NCBI RefSeq assembly: GCF_963676065.1
Contig: NZ_OY780933.1
Span: forward strand, 1,414,001-1,478,000
Source: Maridesulfovibrio sp.
GTDB lineage: Bacteria; Desulfobacterota; Desulfovibrionia; Desulfovibrionales; Desulfovibrionaceae
Direction of reading: 5' to 3'
DNA: 64,000 nt
Shown here: positions 18,457 to 27,186 of the stretch, in pieces
Position numbering within the stretch: the first letter of the stretch is position 1
How the letters are laid out: every line of letters starts with the position of its first letter
Program-made: the position numbers and the translations under genes
The notes under the pieces: model-generated
Told to the model about the DNA's origin: nothing
Seen by the model: the letters and a program-made list of their open reading frames with translations, nothing else
The model's database searches: none

Positions 18457-18975
18457 ATGGAGAAGATTAAAGTGAAAACTACCAAAAGTCAGGATAAGAC
18501 CGAGTCGCTTGTCTCTCTCGGTCAGGCCGGAGCGACAGAGTATAATTATGATACCCCCGGTCCCGAAATACTTGAGACATTTCCTAATAATTTCCCGGGC
18601 AGGCCCTACATAATCAGCATTGAATTTCCGGAATATACCTCGCTTTGCCCGGTGACCGGACAGCCTGATTTCGCCACTATAATTGTGGAGTACATTCCCG
18701 ATGAACTTTGTGTGGAATCCAAGAGTTTTAAGATTTATATGGGAGCCTACCGTAATCATCAGTCCTTCATGGAAACCATAACCAATAATATTCTCGATCA
18801 CTTCACCGGACGTCTTTCCCCTTTGTGGATGCGTGTTAAGGGGATTTTTTCGCCTAGAGGCGGAACGGCCCTGCATGTTTTCGCCGAACAGTACAAGAAA
18901 GAAAGTGATCATTACGAAGAGGTTCGTGAAGTTGTAAGGGAATGGAAGATGGAATCCGGTAGACATTCTTCCTGA
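18457..18975 (+). CDS. queF: NADPH-dependent 7-cyano-7-deazaguanine reductase (QueF, short form)
   Basis: 172 residues, matching the unimodular QueF family. It reduces preQ0 to preQ1 in queuosine synthesis. The catalytic Cys64 and Asp71 are in TSLCPVTGQPDF, and the NADPH-binding motif is ESKSFKIY. A GTG at 18472 has GGAGA at a better distance than the ATG at 18457 and would give 167 residues, nearer the usual ~165, so the true start may be 18472. The gene diverges from the transporter yhhQ. Confidence 0.95.
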   Translation: MEKIKVKTTKSQDKTESLVSLGQAGATEYNYDTPGPEILETFPNNFPGRPYIISIEFPEYTSLCPVTGQPDFATIIVEYIPDELCVESKSFKIYMGAYRNHQSFMETITNNILDHFTGRLSPLWMRVKGIFSPRGGTALHVFAEQYKKESDHYEEVREVVREWKMESGRHSS

Positions 18976-19048
18976 TTTTATTGCCTGTTACTCTTTCCGT
19001 ATAGAGCTTGCGTTGTTTCGCGCGAGTAATAAATTGTATAGTTCTATC

Positions 19049-19076
19049 TTGACAGGCATGGCTAAAGTTTTATATT
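19049..19076 (+). promoter_or_regulatory. Sigma-70-type promoter of arsR-like gene
   Basis: TTGACA (19049-19054), a 16-nt spacer and TATATT (19071-19076). The predicted operator overlaps the -10 element. Confidence 0.65.
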
Positions 19077-19084
19077 TTGCCAAA
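19073..19084 (+). promoter_or_regulatory. Putative ArsR operator, copy 1
   Basis: TATTTTGCCAAA overlaps the -10 region of the regulator promoter. Its exact reverse complement recurs at 19499-19510, just before the permease gene. Confidence 0.55.
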
Positions 19085-19111
19085 TAGACAAATTAGGAGG
19101 CAGCAAAAAAA

Positions 19112-19441
19112 ATGACCGCAACTATCGAGACAAAGTCAAAGGTCTTCAAAGCTCTGGGGCATCCCAGCAGGCTTGCCATTGTAGAGGCGCTCTGCGAAGG
19201 GGAACTCTGTGTCTGTGATATTGTTCCGATAGTTGGCCGGGATATATCCACCGTGTCTAAGCATCTATCCCTGCTCAAGGAAGCCGGAGTGCTAAAAGAC
19301 AATAAACGGGGCACGAATGTTTATTATAGTCTGGCCATGGAGTGTGTCCCCGGTTTTCTCAGCTGTCTGGAGAATTTTTTTGCTCTCAAGTTTGAGCAGC
19401 AGGCTGCGGCCTACTCAGCAAGCTTTATTAAAAAGTTGTAA
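19112..19441 (+). CDS. ArsR/SmtB-family metalloregulator
   Basis: 109 residues forming a winged helix. Helix 3 carries the classical metal-sensing motif ELCVCDI (Cys-Val-Cys), as in ArsR repressors for As(III)/Sb(III). DISTVSKHLSLLKEAGVL is the recognition helix region. AGGAGG lies 15 bp upstream of the ATG. It is expected to repress itself and the downstream permease until metalloid binds. No arsenate reductase or methyltransferase gene is nearby, so the precise inducer is unproven. Confidence 0.92.
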   Translation: MTATIETKSKVFKALGHPSRLAIVEALCEGELCVCDIVPIVGRDISTVSKHLSLLKEAGVLKDNKRGTNVYYSLAMECVPGFLSCLENFFALKFEQQAAAYSASFIKKL

Positions 19442-19448
19442 GTAAGGG

Positions 19449-19480
19449 ACAGCTGCGGGTTAATCGTAGCTGTTCTTTTT
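19449..19480 (+). terminator. Terminator or attenuator between arsR and permease
   Basis: ACAGCTGCG pairs with CGTAGCTGT (one G-T pair) and is followed by TCTTTTTT, 7 bp after the regulator stop. The permease probably also has its own promoter, since an operator copy follows at 19499. Confidence 0.65.
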
Positions 19481-19498
19481 TGAGTTTAAGTTTTCGTG

Positions 19499-19510
19499 TT
19501 TGGCAAAATA
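19499..19510 (-). promoter_or_regulatory. Putative ArsR operator, copy 2
   Basis: TTTGGCAAAATA, the exact reverse complement of the 12-bp site in the regulator promoter, 20 bp upstream of the permease ATG. Confidence 0.55.
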
Positions 19511-19529
19511 AGAACAGTGGAGAATAAAA

Positions 19530-20678
19530 ATGGAAGAGTTGAATTTAAAACAATGTTCCTGTTCCTCGGGATCAAAGCCCATAAAACCAATCGGACTGGA
19601 ACCTTTGGGGGAAACCTCAGAGCCGGAATCAGTTGAAGAGACCAAAGGGTCTTCATTACCCCTCGGTGGCAAGGCTTTATGGGGGGCTATGGTCGTTGGG
19701 CTACTGGCATGGTATGCTCTTTATTCGCAATTACTGCCTTTTTCAAAGTATGCAGCCTTTGATCTGTTCGGTCTTGTGCCGGGTAGTCATCTGGGTGAGG
19801 CTGTACAGTTTTTCGTTTATGATACTCCAAAGGTGTTGATGCTGCTTGTACTGGTCGTTTTCGGCATCGGTATTATCCGCTCTTATGTAACTGTGGAATG
19901 GACCCGCAAGGTACTGGCCGGGAAACGCGAATCCTTCGGTAACGTGCTTGCCGCCCTGCTCGGTGTGGTTACTCCGTTTTGTTCCTGCTCCGCTGTCCCG
20001 CTTTTTATAGGTTTCGTAGCCGGAGGAGTTCCGCTGGGTGTTACCTTTTCATTCCTGATTTCCGCGCCGATGGTTAACGAGGTTGCCCTAGTACTGCTTT
20101 ATGGACTTATGGGCTGGAAAATAGCTACCTTATACTTTGTCACCGGTATTCTCATCGCTATTGTGGCCGGCTGGGTCATAGGCCGTCTGGGTATGGAAAA
20201 GTATGTGGAAAGCTGGGTTAAGCTGGCCAATTCTCAGAATAACGGGCCGCAATCGGGTATGGATATCGAGGAACGGTTGGTATTCGGCCTTGAATCAGTA
20301 AAGGATATAGTTGGTAAAGTCTGGATGTATGTGGTGCTCGGTATTGCTGCCGGCGCTGCGATTCATGGCTATGTTCCTGAAGACATGATGGTTTCCATTA
20401 TGGGTAAGGGTGTCTGGTGGGCAGTGCCCGCATCAGTCTTACTAGGCATTCCCATGTATACAAATGCCGCCGGGGTTATTCCAATTGTCGACGCTCTGCT
20501 GGGCAAGGGTGCGGCACTTGGAACCGTGTTGGCTTTCATGATGAGCGTAATCGCGCTTTCCTTTCCGGAAATGGTTATCCTGCGTAAAGTGCTCAAGCCC
20601 AGACTTATCGCCGTATTCGCCGGAGTGGTCGGGTGTGGTATCCTCATAGTCGGATACCTATTTAATATGATTGTTTAA
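19530..20678 (+). CDS. ArsP/SO_0444-like metalloid permease
   Basis: 382 residues. About eight to ten membrane helices follow a soluble N-terminal stretch that contains Cys residues (KQCSCSSGSKP). The family motif TPFCSCSAVPLF is near residue 150, followed by LISAPMVNEVALV. Related permeases export organoarsenicals or other toxic (semi)metals. Adjacency to an ArsR-type regulator and the shared operator support metalloid efflux, but the substrate cannot be fixed from sequence. Confidence 0.85.
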   Translation: MEELNLKQCSCSSGSKPIKPIGLEPLGETSEPESVEETKGSSLPLGGKALWGAMVVGLLAWYALYSQLLPFSKYAAFDLFGLVPGSHLGEAVQFFVYDTPKVLMLLVLVVFGIGIIRSYVTVEWTRKVLAGKRESFGNVLAALLGVVTPFCSCSAVPLFIGFVAGGVPLGVTFSFLISAPMVNEVALVLLYGLMGWKIATLYFVTGILIAIVAGWVIGRLGMEKYVESWVKLANSQNNGPQSGMDIEERLVFGLESVKDIVGKVWMYVVLGIAAGAAIHGYVPEDMMVSIMGKGVWWAVPASVLLGIPMYTNAAGVIPIVDALLGKGAALGTVLAFMMSVIALSFPEMVILRKVLKPRLIAVFAGVVGCGILIVGYLFNMIV

Positions 20679-20698
20679 GTTTTTGTAATTTGGTTTGC

Positions 20699-20741
20699 AG
20701 CAGCCGTATCTCTAATGTGAGGTTCGGCTGCTTTTGATTTT
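20699..20741 (+). terminator. Intrinsic terminator of the permease gene
   Basis: AGCAGCCG (20699-20706) pairs with CGGCTGCT (20725-20732), followed by TTTGATTTTT. Confidence 0.75.
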
Positions 20742-20887
20742 TATATCCGTTTTAAATAATGGGGCGAAAGTTGTTTAAAATAATATATTAAAAAAAGGAA
20801 ATTTTTGTATTATAAGTACTAAGACAATAGTTGTCCGGCCCGGTTTTTTAGTTCCGGTTATTCTGTCCTTTTCAGTTTGAGGTACAC

Positions 20888-22123
20888 GTGAATAAAGTTC
20901 TTGTTTTGGACTCCAGCAAAGTTACAACACTGCTTATCCAGAAAGCCCTTCAGCAGGGAGGGTTTGTATGCGATCTTGCCCAAACATACGAGGAAGCAGA
21001 AAAATTAATTGCGGAAAATAACTATTTCGTCGGGCTTAGCAGTGTAGTTCTTAAGGGCGTGAAGGCCGGCGAGGGGATAGATCTGTTTATCAAAAACAAT
21101 ATCCCCGCTATCGCGGTGACCTCAACCCTTAGCGAGGATGTCCTGAAGGATCTGTCAAAGAAGGATATCGTGGACTATGTGCTCAAAAAGAGTGAACATA
21201 TTGATTATATTGTCCGCACTGTGCGCCGGGTCTCCAAAAATAGGGGTCTGAAAGTCATGGTTGTGGATGATTCAAAATCTGTTCGTGCATGGCTTTCCAA
21301 TATTCTTGGAAGGCAGGGACTCACAGTCCTTCAAGCAGAGGACGGAGCTGATGCAGCGGAAATTTTTGATCGCAATCCAGATATCAAGCTCGTTCTTACC
21401 GACTACACTATGCCTAGAATGGACGGTGTCCAGCTGACCGCGCATCTGCGTACCCTGCGTCCTTCCGATGAACTCAGCGTAATAGTTCTTTCTTCCGATT
21501 CAAAGTCTGGAACTGCTCCGCTTTTTTTGAAGATCGGGGCCAATGACTTTATTCATAAGAGCGCGCGGATTGAAGAAATTCTTTGCCGGGTTAACTCCAA
21601 CCTTGAAATTCTCGAACTTATCGCTGAATCCCGCGACCGTGCCAATAAGGATTTTCTCACCGGATTGTGGAACAGGAGATATTTTTTCGAAAATTGCGAA
21701 CCTGTGTATAAAAAATGTCAGGAAATCGGGCATGGAATAGCTCTGGCCCTGCTGGATATTGACTATTTCAAAAAGGTTAATGACACATACGGCCATGAAG
21801 CTGGGGATATGGTTCTTAAGAAATTCTCAACATTGCTTAGGGAATATGTAGGTGACAAGGGCTTGCCGGCCCGTGTTGGCGGTGAAGAATTTTATGTGAT
21901 GTTGAATTCGGTTGCTCCCGACGAAATCGTTCCTTTTCTGGATGGATTCAGAAAGCAGGTAGAGGAACTTACAGTCTCTTTCAACGGACAGAAGATAAAA
22001 TTTACTGTTTCCATAGGAGTTACCTCGGATGCCGGGGGCTCCCTTTCAAATATGATCAGTCGCGCCGATGATCTGCTCTACGAGGCCAAGACATCCGGTC
22101 GTAACAGGGTGCTTTCTTCCTGA
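20888..22123 (+). CDS. Diguanylate cyclase with degenerate and intact receiver domains
   Basis: 411 residues. The N-terminal receiver (1-115) keeps the fold but lacks the phospho-acceptor: the usual Asp stretch reads VGLSSVVLKG. The second receiver (~120-240) is intact (VVDDSKSVR, LTDYTMPRMDG). The GGDEF domain has GGEEF but no RxxD inhibitory site at the normal position. The GTG start has GAGG 6 bp upstream. The plan resembles PleD, in which the first receiver supports dimerisation. It makes cyclic-di-GMP and lies upstream of a ComFB gene, whose family can bind cyclic dinucleotides. Confidence 0.92.
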   Translation: MNKVLVLDSSKVTTLLIQKALQQGGFVCDLAQTYEEAEKLIAENNYFVGLSSVVLKGVKAGEGIDLFIKNNIPAIAVTSTLSEDVLKDLSKKDIVDYVLKKSEHIDYIVRTVRRVSKNRGLKVMVVDDSKSVRAWLSNILGRQGLTVLQAEDGADAAEIFDRNPDIKLVLTDYTMPRMDGVQLTAHLRTLRPSDELSVIVLSSDSKSGTAPLFLKIGANDFIHKSARIEEILCRVNSNLEILELIAESRDRANKDFLTGLWNRRYFFENCEPVYKKCQEIGHGIALALLDIDYFKKVNDTYGHEAGDMVLKKFSTLLREYVGDKGLPARVGGEEFYVMLNSVAPDEIVPFLDGFRKQVEELTVSFNGQKIKFTVSIGVTSDAGGSLSNMISRADDLLYEAKTSGRNRVLSS

Positions 22124-22151
22124 CAGAGATTTATCTGGATTGATGATTAAG

Positions 22152-22184
22152 GCCTCGGTTCTTATGGGAACCGAGGCTTTTCTG
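22152..22184 (+). terminator. Intrinsic terminator of the diguanylate cyclase
   Basis: GCCTCGGTTC/GAACCGAGGC, a perfect 10-bp stem, followed by TTTTCTG. Confidence 0.85.
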
Positions 22185-22274
22185 TTTAGAATAGTCTTTA
22201 AATAAGAAGCATAGTGGGGTATACTACTAACATTGCTCGAAACGCCATGAAGGTGGCAAAGAAAGGGGGAGACT

Positions 22275-22577
22275 ATGCTGTCCAAGGAAAAATTTTTTAG
22301 CACCGGTGAAATTGTTAATCTTGCTGAACAGGCTGTCTATGAAGAGTTGAAGGCACTGATTAAAAGGGCTGACATTGAATTCTGCCAGTGCGACAAGTGT
22401 CTTTTCGATATTGTCTGTGTTGTTTTGAATAAAATGCCAAGCCTCTATTCATCCAGCATCGCGGATCGGGCGTACCCCAGCTCCGGCTTCAAGGCTGATT
22501 ATGAAAAACTTAAGGCTTTGGCCGCCACTGAATTGCCCATAGCTATCAATCAGATCAAAAATAGACTGCATCATTAG
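22275..22577 (+). CDS. ComFB-family protein
   Basis: 100 residues with the family pattern: NLAEQAVYEELKALI, then CQCDKCLFDIVCVVLNKMPS and Y. The Cys cluster suggests a bound metal. ComFB was named from a Bacillus competence operon; other members have been reported to bind cyclic dinucleotides. A strong ribosome site (AAAGGGGGAG) precedes the ATG. It has its own unit after the cyclase terminator. A receptor role for cyclic-di-GMP is inferred from context only. Confidence 0.75.
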   Translation: MLSKEKFFSTGEIVNLAEQAVYEELKALIKRADIEFCQCDKCLFDIVCVVLNKMPSLYSSSIADRAYPSSGFKADYEKLKALAATELPIAINQIKNRLHH

Positions 22578-22722
22578 TTTCGTATCCTGTTCTCTGCAAT
22601 AATTTACTTTTTTTTAACATGAGAATCGGTTAGTGTCTCAATGCTTTTATATAGGGATACAGGCATGATTGTTGCCTTCAGAGCAGCCGTCGGTTTTTTA
22701 AATATTATTCAGGGGGAAGTTC

Positions 22723-23901
22723 GTGAATTTCTTTTTTCGTGAGGTTACCGGGCGGAAGAATTGTGCCGCATTGCTTTTTATCATGTTATTAGTCTCCTTT
22801 TTATTGGCAGGGTGTTTTGATGAAGGTAAAAAGGAACAAGATGCGGCAAAACCTACTCCTGTTAAAGTTATAAAAATAGATGAGCAGTCCTTTCCGGTTA
22901 TGGGCGAGTATGTGGCCCAGATTCAGGCTCTTAAAACCGTTGAAATAAAGGCCCGCGTACAGGGACATCTTAAACAGAGGCTTTTCACCGAAGGTGACCC
23001 GGTCAAAGAAGGTCAGCTCCTTTTTGTCATTGACCCGCGTCCTTATGAGGAAGCTTTAAAAAGATCCCAGGCGGAACTGGCCAGCGCAAAAGCCTCTCTC
23101 GCAAAGGCCAGCAAAGACTATAAACGGTTTAAGGCCCTTTTCGATCAGGGGGCGGTCAGCCGTGAGGAGTTCGATTCTAAAATCACCGACAAACAGGTTC
23201 TGGAAGCCAATGTGAGCAATGCCAAGGCTGAGGTTGGAGAGGCAAAGTTGAATTTAGGCTTTACCCGCATAACATCTCCAATGGACGGTATGATCGGACG
23301 TACTCATGTCGACCCCGGTACTCTGGTTGCAGCGGAGTCAACTGTACTGGCAACTGTTTCAGCGGTTGATCCGGTTTATGTAAATTTCAGTATTCCCGAA
23401 AAAGAATATCTTGTGGCTATCCGTGATATTGAAGCCAGAAAAAAGGCAGGCAAGCCGGATAGACCCAGTGCTTTGCGTATGATTTTGGCCGACGGAGGCT
23501 ACTACGATTATAACGGCACCTTTAATATGGCCGACAGGGCTGTTGATTCCTCTACCGGTACGCTGGGTATCAGGGCGAAGTTCCCCAATCCAGAGAGAAT
23601 CCTGCGTGACGGTCAGTATGCCAAGGTAGTGGCAAAGCTTAAGGATTATCCTCATGCACTTGTGGTCCCCACAAGATCCATGCTGGATGTGCAGGGACGT
23701 AAATCCTTATTAGCCGTCGTCAACGGTACTGTTGTCGAAAAACCGGTAACAATTGACTATTCGGATGATCAAAATGCTGTGATAAAAACAGGAATACAAT
23801 CTGGAACCATGATTATCGTCGACGGTGTAAACAGAATTCGTCCCGGAACTTCGGTTGTCCCAGAGATTCTTAAAAATCCATCCGAAGTAACCAAAGAGTA
23901 A
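22723..23901 (+). CDS. RND efflux periplasmic adaptor (membrane fusion protein, lipoprotein)
   Basis: 392 residues. The N-terminal signal ends in a lipobox (LLAGC), then come the lipoyl half-motifs (KTVEIKARVQGHLKQRLF and TRITSPMDGMIGRTHVDPG), a coiled-coil hairpin (~120-185) and beta-barrel segments. It bridges an inner-membrane RND pump to an outer-membrane channel, as AcrA/MexA does. The GTG start has AGGGGGAAG upstream. It is in an operon with the RND pump downstream. No TolC-type gene is beside it, so the channel is encoded elsewhere. Confidence 0.94.
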   Translation: MNFFFREVTGRKNCAALLFIMLLVSFLLAGCFDEGKKEQDAAKPTPVKVIKIDEQSFPVMGEYVAQIQALKTVEIKARVQGHLKQRLFTEGDPVKEGQLLFVIDPRPYEEALKRSQAELASAKASLAKASKDYKRFKALFDQGAVSREEFDSKITDKQVLEANVSNAKAEVGEAKLNLGFTRITSPMDGMIGRTHVDPGTLVAAESTVLATVSAVDPVYVNFSIPEKEYLVAIRDIEARKKAGKPDRPSALRMILADGGYYDYNGTFNMADRAVDSSTGTLGIRAKFPNPERILRDGQYAKVVAKLKDYPHALVVPTRSMLDVQGRKSLLAVVNGTVVEKPVTIDYSDDQNAVIKTGIQSGTMIIVDGVNRIRPGTSVVPEILKNPSEVTKE

Positions 23902-23919
23902 TCCCTTTTTAAAAGTAAA

Positions 23920-23941
23920 TCTCCCCGCATATGCGGGGAGA
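23920..23941. repeat. Perfect palindrome between adaptor and pump genes
   Basis: A 22-bp perfect palindrome with 11-bp arms (arm TCTCCCCGCAT) lies between the two efflux genes, followed by ATTTTT. It could be an attenuator that lowers pump mRNA, or a mRNA-stabilising hairpin. Confidence 0.6.
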
Positions 23942-23962
23942 TAATTTTTGCAGGAAGCAGTC

Positions 23963-26900
23963 ATGGTCAATTTTTTTATCGACAGACCCATTTTTTCGTC
24001 CGTTATTTCCATCATTATCACAATGGTGGGCTTACTGAGTATTTTTACTCTGCCTATTGCGCAATACCCTGAAATCGCACCCCCTACAGTACAGATTTCC
24101 GCCCAGTATACCGGTGCCAGCGCGGGGGTTGTGGAAGAAACCGTTGCGGCCCCTATCGAGGAGCAGGTCAACGGCGCGCAGGACATGCTTTATATGAGTT
24201 CCATCAGCTCGAATGACGGACGTATGGTCCTCAATGTTACCTTTGATCTCGGGCGAGATCTGGAACTTGCCACTGTTGATGTTCAGAACAGGGTCAGTCT
24301 GGCTACTCCCCAGCTCCCTTCAGACGTGACCAAGTCCGGTGTCAGTGTTAAAAAGCAGTCCTCCAGTATGATCTGCGTGATCAGTCTTCTTTCGCCTGAC
24401 GGAACATTCGATTCCCTTTTCTTGAACAACTACGCCAAGATCAATCTTTTCGATGCTGTTTCCCGTATCCCCGGTGTGGGGAGTGTCTCCCTTTTCGGTG
24501 ATCAGGATTACGGCATGCGCATCTGGCTTGACCCGGATAAAATGGCCCGGATGGCAATCACTGCCGATGATGTTATTTCAGCGGTACAGAAGCAGAATCT
24601 GCAGGCCCCGGCAGGGCAGGTGGGGCAGCCTCCGGCTTCAGCCGGACAGCAGTTTCAGTTGACTGTGCGGGTTAAGGGACGGCTTAGCGAACCGGAAGAG
24701 TTCGGTAATATTATTATCAAATCCAAGCCGGACGGGAGTAATGTCCGCATCCGCGATGTGGCCCGTGTTAAAATGGGTTCAAAATCCTACTCCGCCTTTG
24801 GCCGTCAGGGTGAAATCGACTCCGCAATGCTGCTGATTTATCAGCTCCCCGGAGCTAACGCCCTTGATATTGTGGAGAATGTCCGCTCTACCATGAAACA
24901 GCTTTCCGCTGAGTTTCCCACCGGGATGAAGTATGACATTCCCTATGATACCACCCTGTTCGTCACAGCTTCAATTGATGAAGTTTTGGATACCCTTTAT
25001 GAGGCCATGGCGCTGGTCTTCATCGTTGTTTTTATCTTTTTGCAGAATCTGCGGGCGACCATTGTTCCCATGGTCGCAGTACCGGTATCACTGATTGGTA
25101 CTTTCGCATTCTTTCAGGTTCTCGGTTTTTCCATCAATACCCTGACCTTGTTCGGTATGGTTTTGGCCATCGGTATTGTTGTTGACGATGCCATCGTTGT
25201 TGTTGAGGCGGTGCAGGCCAAGATTGATGAGAAAGGCTTGGATTCCAAGACGGCCACTAAGGAGGCCATGAAAGAAGTTTCCGGGCCTATTATGGCGACT
25301 ACCGCAGTACTTATCGCCGTATTCGTACCCGTTGCCTTCATGGGGGGGATTACCGGACAGCTTTATAAACAGTTTGCGTTGACCCTTGCGGTTTCGGTAG
25401 CCATCTCGTCCATCAACGCTTTGACATTTTCTCCGGCCATGTCGGCTCTGGTGCTGCGTCCGCAAAAGAAGATGCGCGGTCCGCTGGGATGGTTTTTTGA
25501 AAAGTTCAATAAATATTTCAGCAAAGTTACTTCCGGCTATACTCTCGGGGTCCGGCTGATTATCCGTAAGTCAATAATTGCGCTGGGTATTTTCGGGATA
25601 TTGCTGTTCGGGGCATACACACTGTTCAAAACAGTTCCCACCGGCTTCGTTCCCAACGAAGATCAGGGGTATTTCATGATAAATGTGCAGCTGCCTGAAG
25701 GAGCTTCACTTGAACGCTCCGATGCCGCCGTTCATAAGGTCGAGGAAATCCTCAAGAATGAACCGGGGGTTGAAACATATTTTGCTCTGGGTGGATTTAA
25801 CCTGATAACCGGGGCATATTCTTCATACACGTCGACTCTGTTCGCTTCACTTACACCGTGGGATGAGCGTACTGATCCGCAACTGCATGTAAATGCTATT
25901 CTGCGTAAAGTGCAGCAGAAAGTTATGGAGATTCAGGAAGCCAGAATTATCTGCTTCAATCCCCCGCCGATTAACGGTATCGGTTCTACCGGAGGATTGC
26001 AGTTTGAGTTGCAGGACCGCTCCGGAGGAACGGTTGAGGAACTGTCTCAAGTGGCGCAGGATTACATGGCCGAACTTCGTAAGCGTCCAGAATTAACAGG
26101 TATATTCTCCACCTTCAGCGCGAATGTCCCCCAGCTGTTTGTTAATGTGGATCGTGATAAGGTCAGCAAGCTTGGTATTCCGCTTAACGAGGTCTTTACC
26201 GCTATGCAGACTTTTCTCGGCGGTTATTACATTAACGATTTCAATAAATATGGCAGGACCTACCGGGTCTTGGCTCAGGCTGACTCTCAATTCAGAACCA
26301 GCCCGGGCGATGTCTCTAAATTCTATGTGCGTGGTGATACGGGAAAGATGATTCCCCTATCCACATTGGTTAGCCAGAAAAAAATATTCGGCCCGGAATA
26401 TATACAGCGTTACAACTTGTTCCGGACCATTGAGATTACCGCCGCAAATGCTCCCGGATACAGTACCGGGCAGGCTATGGCGATAATGGAAAAGGTGGCT
26501 CGTGACACTCTGCCCAGAGGTTACGGATTTGACTGGACCAACATAGCGTTTCAGGAAAAGAAATCCGGTGGGGAAATTATCGTTATTTTTGCCCTTGCAG
26601 TTATGATGGTTTTTCTTGTGCTGGCTGCTCAGTATGAAAGCTGGATTATCCCGCTGGCGATTGTGTTCGCAGTTCCACTGGGTGTGTTCGGTGCAATTAC
26701 CGGTCAGTTCCTGCGAGGGCTGGATAACAATGTCTATGCCCAGATCGGATTGATCATGCTGGTTGGACTTGCGGCTAAGAATGCAATTTTGATTGTGGAA
26801 TTCGCTAAAGAAAAATATGAGCATGGCGCTACCCTTGTGGATGCTGCCGTGCAGGCGGCACATCAGCGTTTCCGTCCTATCCTGATGACTTCCTTCGCGT

Positions 26901-27100
26901 TTATCCTGGGGGTTGTTCCTCTGGTTATCGCTCAGGGAGCCGGATCGGCCAGTCGCCATGCTCTGGGTACTTCCGTTTTTTCGGGAATGATTGCGGCCAC
27001 TCTTTTGGGAGTCGTCTTTGTGCCGCTCTTTTATGTGGTTCTGGCACGGTTACAAGTTGGCCGTAAGCATGAGGATAAGCCTGATTCCAGTGATGAGTAA
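23963..27100 (+). CDS. RND multidrug efflux pump, HAE1 (AcrB/MexB) family
   Basis: 1045 residues from the ATG at 23963, which has CAGGAAG upstream and begins MVNFFIDRPIFSSVIS like AcrB. Twelve membrane helices and two large periplasmic loops are expected. The TM4 proton-relay pair is present in GIVVDDAIVVVE, and TM10 carries AKNAILIVEFAK. It exports hydrophobic compounds by proton exchange as a trimer with the adaptor encoded upstream. The in-frame TTG at 23948 would add five residues and is less likely. Confidence 0.95.
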   Translation: MVNFFIDRPIFSSVISIIITMVGLLSIFTLPIAQYPEIAPPTVQISAQYTGASAGVVEETVAAPIEEQVNGAQDMLYMSSISSNDGRMVLNVTFDLGRDLELATVDVQNRVSLATPQLPSDVTKSGVSVKKQSSSMICVISLLSPDGTFDSLFLNNYAKINLFDAVSRIPGVGSVSLFGDQDYGMRIWLDPDKMARMAITADDVISAVQKQNLQAPAGQVGQPPASAGQQFQLTVRVKGRLSEPEEFGNIIIKSKPDGSNVRIRDVARVKMGSKSYSAFGRQGEIDSAMLLIYQLPGANALDIVENVRSTMKQLSAEFPTGMKYDIPYDTTLFVTASIDEVLDTLYEAMALVFIVVFIFLQNLRATIVPMVAVPVSLIGTFAFFQVLGFSINTLTLFGMVLAIGIVVDDAIVVVEAVQAKIDEKGLDSKTATKEAMKEVSGPIMATTAVLIAVFVPVAFMGGITGQLYKQFALTLAVSVAISSINALTFSPAMSALVLRPQKKMRGPLGWFFEKFNKYFSKVTSGYTLGVRLIIRKSIIALGIFGILLFGAYTLFKTVPTGFVPNEDQGYFMINVQLPEGASLERSDAAVHKVEEILKNEPGVETYFALGGFNLITGAYSSYTSTLFASLTPWDERTDPQLHVNAILRKVQQKVMEIQEARIICFNPPPINGIGSTGGLQFELQDRSGGTVEELSQVAQDYMAELRKRPELTGIFSTFSANVPQLFVNVDRDKVSKLGIPLNEVFTAMQTFLGGYYINDFNKYGRTYRVLAQADSQFRTSPGDVSKFYVRGDTGKMIPLSTLVSQKKIFGPEYIQRYNLFRTIEITAANAPGYSTGQAMAIMEKVARDTLPRGYGFDWTNIAFQEKKSGGEIIVIFALAVMMVFLVLAAQYESWIIPLAIVFAVPLGVFGAITGQFLRGLDNNVYAQIGLIMLVGLAAKNAILIVEFAKEKYEHGATLVDAAVQAAHQRFRPILMTSFAFILGVVPLVIAQGAGSASRHALGTSVFSGMIAATLLGVVFVPLFYVVLARLQVGRKHEDKPDSSDE

Positions 27101-27123
27101 TCCGCTCTAAGTTGTATAATTGA

Positions 27124-27160
27124 AATCGCCCTGCTGAAAATTCGGCAGGGCGATTTTTTT
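27124..27160 (+). terminator. Intrinsic terminator of the efflux operon
   Basis: AATCGCCCTGC/GCAGGGCGATT stem followed by TTTTT, 23 bp after the pump stop. Confidence 0.9.
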
Positions 27161-27186
27161 ATACGGAGGAATCAGAGAATTTGTTC

